Below, one piece after another: positions 1 to 6,443 of a DNA stretch of 64,000 nucleotides (positions within the stretch are counted from its first letter, which is position 1; each line of letters begins with the position of its first letter). The DNA comes from Flavobacterium profundi (GTDB taxonomy: Bacteria > Bacteroidota > Bacteroidia > Flavobacteriales > Flavobacteriaceae), in NCBI RefSeq assembly GCF_006491645.1, contig NZ_VDCZ01000001.1, forward strand, positions 496,001 to 560,000. The letters are read 5' to 3'. The notes under the pieces were generated by a model that made no database searches, was not told where the DNA came from, and saw nothing but the letters and a program-made list of their open reading frames with translations. The position numbers and the translations under genes are program-made.

Positions 1-160
1 GCTAAAATTACCAGTTTTCCGTTCGAGATTCTAAGCGAATGCTTCAAATTTTGATATGAAGAATCGCAAAATTATATTATAATCGTCAAATATAATAATT
101 TTTTTTAAAAGCAATCTATATGTTGCCTTTTTTCTTTTTTCAAAGTGCGAATTTTATCAT

Positions 161-415
161 ATGGAAAAAGAAAACTTTTTAACGGAAAGAAAACTACTGG
201 GAAAAAGAATAATGCAGTTGAGGTATAAATGCATTAATGAAAAGACCAATAAACCAATTTCGCAAGAAGAACTAGGTTTACGCATAGGATTAGTTAAAAA
301 TCATATTGGTAAAATTGAGAGAGGTCAAACAAATACCACTGTCGATGTTTTATTTGCAATTGCAAGAGAATTTAAAGTCAATATTTCAGAGCTTTTTAAT
401 TTTGATGAAATTTAG
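161..415 (+). CDS. XRE-family helix-turn-helix regulator
   Basis: This 84-residue protein is a single-domain Cro/C1-type DNA-binding protein. The HTH core reads from about residue 35 to 75: 'ISQEELGLRIGL' (first helix pair), 'HIGKIERGQTN' (recognition helix and turn) and 'ALFAIAREF'-like hydrophobics followed by 'ISELF', the usual end of the fold. There is no sensor domain, so it probably acts as a dimer on a nearby operator. It is the first gene in the window and precedes the ADP-ribosyltransferase-like pair on the same strand, with a terminator-like hairpin between them. In Bacteroidetes mobile elements such small XRE proteins often control neighbouring defence or transfer genes; that role here is inference from position. 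Confidence 0.85.
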   Translation: MEKENFLTERKLLGKRIMQLRYKCINEKTNKPISQEELGLRIGLVKNHIGKIERGQTNTTVDVLFAIAREFKVNISELFNFDEI

Positions 416-439
416 AAAGATGCCTATGTATCTTTCTTT
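414..439 (+). terminator. Hairpin terminator after the XRE gene
   Basis: Inverted repeat AGAAAGAT / ATCTTTCT with a short loop begins at the stop codon of the XRE gene and is followed by T-rich sequence. It would end the regulator transcript before the next unit. Confidence 0.65.
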
Positions 440-608
440 ATATGTTCGATTCATGTATAGTTTTTGTTAGGAAATAAAGATTTTTTAAAAGTGAAAACTC
501 ATTAATATACAAATTGAGATAAATTTTTTAACAATAAATTTGCAACAATAATATTGATTAATACGTTTAATAGTAGTAATGTATGTTCAAAATCTATAAT
601 AAATAGTT

Positions 609-635
609 TTGAATTGTATTTAAATACTATATTTG
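609..635 (+). promoter_or_regulatory. Putative Flavobacterium-type promoter for the ART pair
   Basis: A perfect TAnnTTTG -7 element (TATATTTG, 628-635) lies 21 bases before the start at 657, with a TTG at 609-611 sixteen bases upstream. The form matches the known Bacteroidetes housekeeping consensus, although the spacing is slightly short. Confidence 0.5.
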
Positions 636-656
636 TAAAACTTAAATAAATATTCA

Positions 657-857
657 ATGACATCAAAAGAACATAAAGAATATGTTTTGGCATTAAAGAA
701 ATATTCAGATAATCTCTTAAAATCTGAAAACAATGTCAAAGACTTTTTGGTAGATGCAGGTATCCACACACAAACTGGTCGTCTAACAAAAGTTTATTCA
801 TCATCTGAGCCTATTGGGTACAAATCAGAAAAATCTAAGCAAGAAAAATCTAAATAG
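657..857 (+). CDS. Small protein upstream of the ART-like gene
   Basis: This 66-residue hydrophilic protein has a Lys/Glu-rich N-terminal helix ('SKEHKEYVLALKKYS'), a central 'FLVDAGIHTQTGRLTK' segment and a Lys/Ser-rich disordered tail. I do not recognise a named domain. It ends 5 bases before the ADP-ribosyltransferase-like gene, so the two are almost certainly co-transcribed and may be translationally coupled. Small gene followed by toxin-like gene is the common order in toxin-antitoxin or guard pairs, so it could be the antitoxin or a chaperone of the downstream protein. That is inference only. A promoter-like site lies just upstream of its start. Confidence 0.7.
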   Translation: MTSKEHKEYVLALKKYSDNLLKSENNVKDFLVDAGIHTQTGRLTKVYSSSEPIGYKSEKSKQEKSK

Positions 858-862
858 TATTA

Positions 863-1468
863 ATGTACTCTAAGAGATCTGGTTTAATTTTAGGTTTTCA
901 TGGTTGTGACAAAGCTGTCAGAGATAAGATAGTTTGTGAAAAAGGAGAAATTCTTAAGCCAAGTGAAAATGTATGGGATTGGTTAGGTCATGGTGTTTAC
1001 TTTTGGGAAAACAATCATGAAAGGGCTTTAAAATTTGCTCAAGATTTAAAAGATAATCCACCTAAAGGAAAGGAAAATTTGATTAAAGAACCTGCTGTTT
1101 TAGGTGTTATTATAGATTTAGGCTACTGTTTAGATTTACTAGATTCTAAATTCTTGGACATTCTAAAAATTGGCTATAATCTTCTTTGTGAATCTCATAC
1201 AAAATTCGGAAGCAATATACCTAAAAATGTAGTTAGTGAAAAAGGGGAATTACTAAGAAGAAATTTAGATTGTGCAGTTATTCAAACAGTTCATGAAATG
1301 AATAAAAAATTGAATAAATCTGAATATGATTCCGTAAGAGGAGTTTTCTTTGAAGGATCTGATTTATATGAGAATGCCGGTTTTAAAGAAAAAAATCATA
1401 TACAAATTGCAATTAGAAATCAAAACTGTATAAAAGGTTTTTTTATTCCGCGGGAATTTGATGAATAA
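863..1468 (+). CDS. ADP-ribosyltransferase-like protein (DUF3990-like)
   Basis: This 201-residue protein opens with 'LGFHGCDKAVRDKIV', then 'SENVWDWLGHGVYFWENNHERALKFAQD' split over residues 36-65. A 'FHG' strand followed by 'LGxGvYFwe...RAlxfA' is the pattern of the ADP-ribosyltransferase fold (NAD-binding HxT/HGxx strand and the 'YF' strand, as in DUF3990 and PARP-like proteins). A later 'VRGVFFEGSDLYENAGF' may hold the third, acidic element of the active site. It has no signal peptide or membrane segment, so it acts in the cytoplasm. It is the second gene of a pair with the 66-residue protein. Its substrate (protein, RNA, DNA or nucleotide) cannot be told from sequence. It may be a toxin or anti-phage effector in this defence-like region; the family assignment is moderately sure and the role is inferred. 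Confidence 0.7.
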   Translation: MYSKRSGLILGFHGCDKAVRDKIVCEKGEILKPSENVWDWLGHGVYFWENNHERALKFAQDLKDNPPKGKENLIKEPAVLGVIIDLGYCLDLLDSKFLDILKIGYNLLCESHTKFGSNIPKNVVSEKGELLRRNLDCAVIQTVHEMNKKLNKSEYDSVRGVFFEGSDLYENAGFKEKNHIQIAIRNQNCIKGFFIPREFDE

Positions 1469-1483
1469 ACTTAATAATATTTT

Positions 1484-1513
1484 AAAGATGACACATGTGA
1501 CATCTTTTTTTTT
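1484..1513 (+). terminator. Terminator after the ART-like gene
   Basis: Hairpin with stem AAAGATG / CATCTTT followed by a run of nine T. The stem is the same as that of the terminator at 9651-9674, which also precedes a copy of the small membrane-peptide gene, so it belongs to the repeated module. Confidence 0.8.
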
Positions 1514-1554
1514 GCTTTTATCGCAAATTATTTTATATGTTTTATCGTTTTGGG

Positions 1555-1624
1555 ATAGTTAAATTCTGGAATTGCATACTCGAATAAAAATTAGGTTTAT
1601 AATTTGCTCTAATTTTTAATATTC
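1555..1624 (+). promoter_or_regulatory. Conserved leader with stem-loop before peptide copy 1
   Basis: Bases 1555-1589 match 9714-9748 at about 30 of 35 positions (core ATAGTTAAA, TGGAA, TGCATAC, GAATAAAA). The following bases form a stem-loop: CGAATA...AAAATTAG pairs with CTAATTTTT...TATTCG, ending 5 bases before the start codon at 1630. The block may carry the promoter and a structure that limits translation; neither function is proven. Confidence 0.5.
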
Positions 1625-1629
1625 GTGTT

Positions 1630-1743
1630 ATGGAATGGTGGGGAATTATTGGTTTGGCAGTTGTTTGGGTTGTGGGTCTTTATTTAAGGGGTTGGATTTA
1701 TGAGGAGCGGAATGGGTATAAACGATGGAAGGGAAAGAAATAG
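1630..1743 (+). CDS. Small one-helix membrane peptide, copy 1
   Basis: A 37-residue product that starts MEWW, continues with a hydrophobic helix (about residues 5-20, ending 'VVGLYLRGW') and finishes with a basic aromatic tail 'EERNGYKRWKGKK'. The layout predicts one transmembrane helix with a positively charged cytoplasmic end. The same protein is encoded at 2479-2604 and 9788-9910, with protein-level conservation across divergent DNA (MEW, 'GLY.RG.IYE', 'NGYKR'), which argues it is a real gene. Function is unknown. Size, helix plus charged tail, Trp content, multiple copies and a structured leader resemble type I toxin-antitoxin membrane toxins, but no antisense RNA has been identified. Confidence 0.7.
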   Translation: MEWWGIIGLAVVWVVGLYLRGWIYEERNGYKRWKGKK

Positions 1744-1876
1744 AGATTTACATATTGGAAATGGGATTAAGAAAAATTATTTTTCTACTGAACAAAAATA
1801 AAGTACTACTACCAATTATAATAATATTAATACAAATGAAGATTATTAAATAAACTGATGTAAATAATAATTAAAA

Positions 1877-2341
1877 ATGAAATACAAAATTGACAACATA
1901 GAGAAAGTCGAATATAATGAAGTAGTCAATATTTGGGAAGCCTCTGTTCGAGCAACACATCACTTTTTGAAAGAAGAAGATATTCAATATTTTAAACCAC
2001 TTATCTTAAATACATATTTAGATGCAGTTGAATTGAAGTGTGTAAGAAATGAGTAAAACAAAATAATTGGTTTTCTTGGCGTAGCAGATCAAAACTTGGA
2101 AATGTTATTTATTCATCCGCAGTCCAGAGGTAAACAAATTGGAAAAACATTATTGACTTTTTCAATTGAAAAAATGAATGTTAAAAAAGTTGATGTGAAT
2201 GAACAAAACGACCAAGCAGTAGGTTTTTATAAAAAATGTGGATTTGAAACAACAAGTCGTTCAGAATTAGATGCCACTGGGAAAGCTTATCCAACTTTAC
2301 ATATGGAATTGACTATCGCTAACAATAGCTCCCATTATTAA
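1877..2341 (+). pseudogene. YjaB-like GNAT acetyltransferase with in-frame stop
   Basis: One open frame of 155 codons is interrupted by a TAA at 2054-2056 (codon 60). The N-terminal part 'VVNIWEASVRATHHFLKEEDI' and the part after the stop ('EMLFIHPQSRGKQIGKTLL', acetyl-CoA binding loop; 'VNEQNDQAVGFYKKCGF'; 'GKAYPTLHMEL') follow the Escherichia coli YjaB pattern from end to end, including the typical 'RSE.D..GK.YP' C-terminus. Family members acetylate small amines or proteins. There is no frame shift, only the single stop, so this is either a recent pseudogene, a sequencing error or a site of readthrough. A second, decayed copy of the 3' part is at 6050-6180. It is followed by a strong terminator. 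Confidence 0.8.
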
Positions 2342-2352
2342 AAAAGCATATA

Positions 2353-2389
2353 ACAGACCTCTTTAAAATCAATTTTAAAGAGGTTTGTT
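2353..2389 (+). terminator. Terminator after the GNAT pseudogene
   Basis: Long hairpin AACAGACCTCTTTAAAAT / ATTTTAAAGAGGTTTGTT. A shortened version of the same hairpin is at 6195-6220 after the decayed copy. Confidence 0.8.
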
Positions 2390-2390
2390 G

Positions 2391-2460
2391 TTGTCAATTC
2401 AGGATAACTTCTTGTCCATTCGGGATTAACTGCTTTGAGAATACTAGCATTCTCAAAGCA
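2391..2460 (+). promoter_or_regulatory. Tandem repeats and perfect hairpin before peptide copy 2
   Basis: Two imperfect direct repeats of TTGTCAATTCGGGATTAAC type lie at 2391-2408 and 2412-2430; a third relative is at 6225-6242. They are followed by a perfect 12-bp hairpin, TGCTTTGAGAAT / ATTCTCAAAGCA (2431-2460, 6-base loop), ending 18 bases before the start codon at 2479. The repeats could be operator sites and the hairpin could control the peptide; this is inference. Confidence 0.5.
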
Positions 2461-2478
2461 CTGTTCTATTTTTGAGGA

Positions 2479-2604
2479 ATGGAATGGTATAAGATTTTAG
2501 GTTTTATAGTTGCTTGGGTTGTGGGTCTCTACATAAGAGGTTGGATTTATGAGCAACGGAATGGGTATAAACGGAATGATAGATGGAGGAATAGGAAGAA
2601 ATAG
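2479..2604 (+). CDS. Small one-helix membrane peptide, copy 2
   Basis: A 41-residue product, MEWYKILGF then a hydrophobic helix ending 'VVGLYIRGW', then the basic tail 'NGYKRNDRWRNRKK'. It keeps the same layout as copies 1 and 3, with the longer 'NDRW' tail shared with copy 3. Its leader is different from those of copies 1 and 3 but like that of the decayed copy at 6290. Function unknown; see copy 1 for the type I toxin comparison. The downstream sequence carries the conserved promoter block that faces the PHP-ATPase gene. Confidence 0.65.
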   Translation: MEWYKILGFIVAWVVGLYIRGWIYEQRNGYKRNDRWRNRKK

Positions 2605-2643
2605 AGATGCTTAAGTGTCTTTTTTTGTTTTATAGGGAATTGA

Positions 2644-2703
2644 AAAATAGGTATTTATACGTATTGATAAGTTAATTTAAAAGGGTTACTTTGGTTTTTT
2701 TAA
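2644..2703 (+). promoter_or_regulatory. Conserved promoter block, copy A
   Basis: The 60-base block is nearly identical to 9949-10008. It contains the 8-bp palindrome ATACGTAT and a Flavobacterium-type promoter: TTG at 2664-2666, 19 bases, then TTACTTTG at 2686-2693 (one mismatch to TAnnTTTG). Both copies keep the same spacing while the spacer sequence differs, which supports a functional promoter. Here it points toward the PHP-ATPase gene starting at 2882. Confidence 0.55.
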
Positions 2704-2881
2704 AATTATTTTATTGGAATGCGGAAAGCCGTAATAAACTATAAAAATGCTTTTGTATGTTTGAAATTCAAAAAACATATATTTCGTTAACAAATTGATT
2801 ATACCTATTTAATTTGTTTTTTATGACAATATTTAATGATTTAAAAACAAAATTCTATTAGAATTTAATAAAAATACGAAT

Positions 2882-5023
2882 ATGAAAATAGATATACATA
2901 CACATACGAAGAAAATAAAGCAAGGCGATTCTGTGCATAGAAATATTGATGTCAATAAATTTTCCGAAATAATTAAAGAAACTGACGTTAAGATATTAGC
3001 AATTACAAATCATAATTATTTCGACTACGAACAATATTTACAATTTAAATCTAGCGTTGATGGAATTTGCCAAATATGGCCAGGAGTTGAGTTTGATGTT
3101 GTTGAAGATGAAAATAGAGCACACTTAATAGTTATTGTCAATCCTAAAAATTCTGAATCTTTTAATCAGAGAGTAAATGAAGTAATTGGAACTACAACTG
3201 CTGACAATTTTACAATTAGCATAGATGATGTTGTCGCAAATTTTGATGATTTAGATGCTATATTTATTGCTCATTATCATTCAAAGAAACCAAATTTGTT
3301 AGATAAAGATGTAGACAAACTTTTAGAATTAGTAACTAATCAAAAAAGAGTTTTGAAAGAAGCTTCAAATTCAATTTCCGCTGGAATTTATATAAATCAC
3401 GGTCATAATTCTATTCACGGTTCAGATGTTCATAATTGGGATAATTATGTTAAGGATTCTAATAACTTACCTGAATTAAGGTTACCAGTTGAAAGCTTTG
3501 AGCAATTTTGTTTGCTTTTGGATAAAGACGATACAACTATTAAAACAATTCTAGATAAAAAAACAAAAGAGTCTATTCAAATAAATCCTTTTGGTATTGC
3601 AGAACTTATTAACCTTGATATTTACAACGATATAAATATTTTTTTTGGTTCAAAAGGAACTGGAAAAACAGACATTTTAAAGGCTCTTTCAACTTATTAC
3701 AATGGAAAAGGTTTTACAACAGAAGTTTATGAATCAAATTCAAAAAAGCTTGACGATGTTTTTGACTTAAAAGGAAATCAATTAATTATTGATGTAGAAA
3801 ATTTAGGTATAGATAATTGTTCCAACGAATTAGCTTCATTAAGAAATGCATCAGAAAAAGAAGTTACAAGTTTATCAACTTATTTGAGATATTATTCAGC
3901 AGAAGCAACCAATAAAATAACAAAAAGCATTAAAGTAAATCAATTTACTCTACTTGATGAAAACTCTCCTAAAAGGAGTTTTGAAGAAGTAAAAAACTAT
4001 TTCAAAAGTTTTAATGATTTTAAAAACTATTTTAATGAAGATGCAAAACTTAAAGAAATTGTTGGTGATGAACTTTTAACTGACTTGGATACTTTAATTA
4101 CAAAAATTTTAGATAAAATTAATTTAGAAACAGACAAACGTTTTATTGATTTTAAAAGCATTAGCTTTTTTAATAACTTAATTCAAGTATTTGTTTCTGA
4201 AATTTCTAAAAAGACAGGACAACCAGAAAAACCAACAAAAACTGGTTTCTCTGAATATGCAAGTAACAGGATTTCTATTGAAAAAAATGTAAAAAAAATA
4301 CTTGAAAATATTTTAAAATCAATTTCGCCTATAGTTGAAGAAGTTGGCGATTTGGGTGAAAAAGGAAAATTATTTTGTCAAACTAATTTGCTAATACAAA
4401 ACGGAGTAATTTCTGATTCTGACTACAAACATGTTCAAAGCAAAACCAAAATCCCGCAAAAATCTGTTGCTTCGCAAATAGAAATTATTTCAAAGCACAT
4501 TTATGCAAACACATTATTTGAAAAAATTGACGAGTTAAAGAAAATAGAGGGGGCTGAGACTGTTGCTTCAATAGATGATTTATTGCTTTTTCATAAACAT
4601 TTTGTTTTAGACGGTAAAGTTTATACACCTTCTAATGGAGAATCTTCAATGGTTTTGTTACACAATGAGTTGATGAAAGACAAAGAAATTTATTTAATTG
4701 ATGAACCTGAAAAAAGTTTAGGAAACGATTACATCAGCGAAGTGATTGTACCATTGATTAAAGAATTAGCAAAAAGTGGAAAAAAAATAATTATTGCTAC
4801 ACATGATGCAAATATTGCTGTTAGAACATTACCTTATAATTCTATTTATCGTGAACACGATATTAACGGATATTACACTTATTCAGGTAATCCATTCTCA
4901 AATAGCTTAATTTGTAATTCAAGCACAAAAGCAAATTTAGACTGGAAATTAATTAGTATGAAAACATTAGAAGGCGGAAAATCTGCTTTCGGAGAAAGAG
5001 GAAAAATATATGGCAACACATAA
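2882..5023 (+). CDS. PHP-domain phosphoesterase fused to SMC-like ATPase (TrlF-like)
   Basis: The 713-residue protein joins a PHP metal-dependent phosphoesterase domain (residues 1 to ~235) to an ABC/SMC-type ATPase. PHP motifs are 'DIHTHT' (His6, His8), 'TNHN' (His44), 'WPGVEF' (Glu70), 'AHYHSKKP' and 'GSDVH' (Asp182, His184). The ATPase part has Walker A GSKGTGKT (256-263), a long helical middle of ~300 residues, Walker B 'IYLIDEPEKS' (Asp607, Glu608) and the H-loop His641 in 'IIATHDAN'. The layout resembles proteins annotated as TrlF-family AAA-like ATPases, which occur in defence islands. The PHP part would hydrolyse phosphoesters, perhaps nucleic acid or nucleotides, gated by ATP and target binding. 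The next gene overlaps it by 14 bases. Role in phage defence is inferred from architecture and context. Confidence 0.85.
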   Translation: MKIDIHTHTKKIKQGDSVHRNIDVNKFSEIIKETDVKILAITNHNYFDYEQYLQFKSSVDGICQIWPGVEFDVVEDENRAHLIVIVNPKNSESFNQRVNEVIGTTTADNFTISIDDVVANFDDLDAIFIAHYHSKKPNLLDKDVDKLLELVTNQKRVLKEASNSISAGIYINHGHNSIHGSDVHNWDNYVKDSNNLPELRLPVESFEQFCLLLDKDDTTIKTILDKKTKESIQINPFGIAELINLDIYNDINIFFGSKGTGKTDILKALSTYYNGKGFTTEVYESNSKKLDDVFDLKGNQLIIDVENLGIDNCSNELASLRNASEKEVTSLSTYLRYYSAEATNKITKSIKVNQFTLLDENSPKRSFEEVKNYFKSFNDFKNYFNEDAKLKEIVGDELLTDLDTLITKILDKINLETDKRFIDFKSISFFNNLIQVFVSEISKKTGQPEKPTKTGFSEYASNRISIEKNVKKILENILKSISPIVEEVGDLGEKGKLFCQTNLLIQNGVISDSDYKHVQSKTKIPQKSVASQIEIISKHIYANTLFEKIDELKKIEGAETVASIDDLLLFHKHFVLDGKVYTPSNGESSMVLLHNELMKDKEIYLIDEPEKSLGNDYISEVIVPLIKELAKSGKKIIIATHDANIAVRTLPYNSIYREHDINGYYTYSGNPFSNSLICNSSTKANLDWKLISMKTLEGGKSAFGERGKIYGNT

Positions 5024-5303
5024 CGCAACAATTGAAAGAAAAGAAACTGGTGCAACATTAAAACTTGCAATTGGTTCGGAAGAATTGAATATTGTTTTAA
5101 CTGACGATAATCCTAATGAAGTTAAATCAGTTTTTAATAAACTACTAATACATTTAAAAAATGATGAAATTGACTTCAATTTGACAGACGACAAGGAAGA
5201 TTTATATTTTCATATTTGTAAAGAATACATAACTCAACTTAACGCAGAACTAAAAAGTACTTTTATAGAATTGAATGATAATGGATTATTAAACGACTTG
5301 TAA
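5010..5303 (+). CDS. Small partner of the PHP-ATPase
   Basis: This 97-residue acidic protein overlaps the end of the PHP-ATPase gene by 14 bases, so its translation is probably coupled to that of the ATPase. It has 'LKLAIGSEELNIVLTDDNPNEVKSVFNKLLIHL', suggesting two strands and a helix, then a Leu/Asp/Glu-rich helical half ending 'DNGLLNDL'. I know of no domain name. The tight overlap suggests a constant partner, for example a regulator, inhibitor or sensor of the ATPase. It has no signal peptide, membrane segment or Cys/His cluster. Confidence 0.75.
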   Translation: MATHNATIERKETGATLKLAIGSEELNIVLTDDNPNEVKSVFNKLLIHLKNDEIDFNLTDDKEDLYFHICKEYITQLNAELKSTFIELNDNGLLNDL

Positions 5304-5407
5304 AAAAATTAATACCATGCTAGCCAATCCATCTAATTTTGATATATATGCGAAGGTTTCTCTCGTATATGTACGAGTTGGCAGCAATTTTACCTCATGA
5401 CTTAACT

Positions 5408-6043
5408 ATGAAAGAACAAAATGAACATATTTGGTACGCAAGTTACGGTTCAAACATTTTAGAAGAAAGATTTCACTGTTACATTCAAGGCGGAAATCCC
5501 AAAGGTTCTTCGACATCTTATCATGGATGTAAAGATAAAACACTACCTATTGATAATAAGGATTTTTATATTTCTAGCGAGTTATACTTTGCAAAAAAAT
5601 CAGTAAATTCATGGAATTCTGGTGGTGTTGGTTTTATATCAAACGAATTTGGTAATGAAAGCACACTTAGCAGAATATATTTAATTACTAAACAACAATT
5701 CGTTGACGTTCTCAAGCAAGAATGTAATATTGATCAAGAAATGGAAATTGATTTTGACTCTATTATTTCAAACGGTAGCATTGTTTTAAAAGAGACGAAA
5801 TGGTATAACAAAATCATCTACTTAGGTAACCAATCTGAAAAGCCAATATTTACTTTTACACATCATGGAGACTATTTTGATGAAATAAATAAGCCAGATG
5901 AAAATTACCTTAAAATAATAATGGAAGGCATTAAAGAAATTACGAATTTTAATGAATATGATTTAGCAAATTATTTCGCAAACTTAAAAGGAATTATTGG
6001 GGAATATTCGACGGAAGATTTAATAAAAATCGCAAATAAATAA
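5408..6043 (+). CDS. Gamma-glutamylcyclotransferase/AIG2-like protein
   Basis: From Met at 5408 the product is 211 residues and begins 'MKEQNEHIWYASYGSNILEERF'. The 'YGSN' motif at the start of the first strand, followed by 'CYIQGGNPKGS' and 'YHGCKDKTLP', is that of a family with the gamma-glutamylcyclotransferase-like fold that is common but uncharacterised in Firmicutes and Bacteroidetes. An in-frame Met at 5339 would add 23 residues that do not fit the family, so I prefer 5408. The fold can cleave gamma-glutamyl amides, but this branch may have another substrate. It lies 104 bases after the PHP-ATPase partner gene and inside the same direct-repeat-flanked segment. Confidence 0.65.
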   Translation: MKEQNEHIWYASYGSNILEERFHCYIQGGNPKGSSTSYHGCKDKTLPIDNKDFYISSELYFAKKSVNSWNSGGVGFISNEFGNESTLSRIYLITKQQFVDVLKQECNIDQEMEIDFDSIISNGSIVLKETKWYNKIIYLGNQSEKPIFTFTHHGDYFDEINKPDENYLKIIMEGIKEITNFNEYDLANYFANLKGIIGEYSTEDLIKIANK

Positions 6044-6049
6044 TAAAAT

Positions 6050-6180
6050 TACCAAGCAGTAGGCTTTTAAAAAAATGTAGATTTGAAACATCAAGTCGTT
6101 CAAAATAAGATGCCTCGGTAAAGCTTTATCCAACTTTACATATGGAATTAACTATTGCTAACAGAATACTCCCATTATCA
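6050..6180 (+). pseudogene. Decayed 3' fragment of the YjaB-like GNAT gene
   Basis: This stretch matches 2211-2341 closely ('accaagcagtagg', 'atccaactttacatatggaatt', 'gctaacag' segments) but has frame shifts and stops and no 5' part. It is a duplicated end of the acetyltransferase gene, left when the module was copied, and cannot encode a protein. Confidence 0.8.
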
Positions 6181-6194
6181 AAAAAGCATACAAA

Positions 6195-6220
6195 AAACCT
6201 CTTTATTTTTAAAGAGGTTT
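6195..6220 (+). terminator. Terminator, shortened copy of 2353-2389
   Basis: Stem AAACCTCTTTA / TAAAGAGGTTT with a four-base T loop. It would end transcription from the PHP-ATPase unit. Confidence 0.7.
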
Positions 6221-6289
6221 GTTCTTGTCAATTCGGGGTTAAAACTTTTTAGCACTATTTCACTTTTTGATTCTGTTCTAGTTTGAGGA

Positions 6290-6334
6290 ATGGAATTATA
6301 TAATACAATAAAGTGGAAGAAATTAGATACTTGA
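6290..6334 (+). pseudogene. Remnant of the small membrane-peptide gene, copy 4
   Basis: The context GAGGAATGGAA and the end 'GTGGAAGAAATTAGATAC' match copy 2, but about 85 bases coding for the transmembrane helix and most of the tail are missing. The remaining 14 codons (MELYNTIKWKKLDT) have no helix. It is best read as a deletion remnant, showing that the module also existed at this border. Confidence 0.65.
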
Positions 6335-6361
6335 TTGTCTTTTTTATATCATTTTTAAAAC

Positions 6362-6391
6362 TTGCTTTTACTCAAAATTTAAATATCTTTG
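6362..6391 (+). promoter_or_regulatory. Promoter of the NACHT gene
   Basis: TTG at 6362-6364, a 19-base spacer and a perfect TAnnTTTG (TATCTTTG, 6384-6391) give a full Flavobacterium-type promoter 52 bases before the start at 6444. Confidence 0.65.
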
Positions 6392-6443
6392 AAATAGTTA
6401 CTATTTAAGTAACAGAAGACATTTTTCTTGTTAAATAACATTT

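Larger units (their letters stand above)
2211..2625 (+). repeat. Direct repeat flanking the PHP-ATPase cargo, left copy
   Basis: From GNAT codon ~112 through its terminator, leader and membrane-peptide gene, this stretch matches 6050-6334, the right copy, which has lost about 85 bases inside the peptide gene and has several stops in the GNAT part. The two copies bracket the PHP-ATPase, its partner and the cyclotransferase-like gene as a direct repeat. Confidence 0.75.

Noticed and set aside
1..160. Possible left attachment site of the island
   Set aside because: No match to the tRNA-Ser 3' end or to the repeats near the integrase; the left end must lie outside the window.
502..693. 63-codon minus-strand ORF with a hydrophobic product
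   Set aside because: It overlaps the promoter and start of the small gene at 657 on the opposite strand, and its Leu/Ile/Asn composition is what AT-rich noncoding DNA gives by chance.
2391..2430. Short tandem repeats considered as a CRISPR-like array
   Set aside because: Only two imperfect 18-19-base units with a 3-base gap and no spacers; they fit a leader or operator better.
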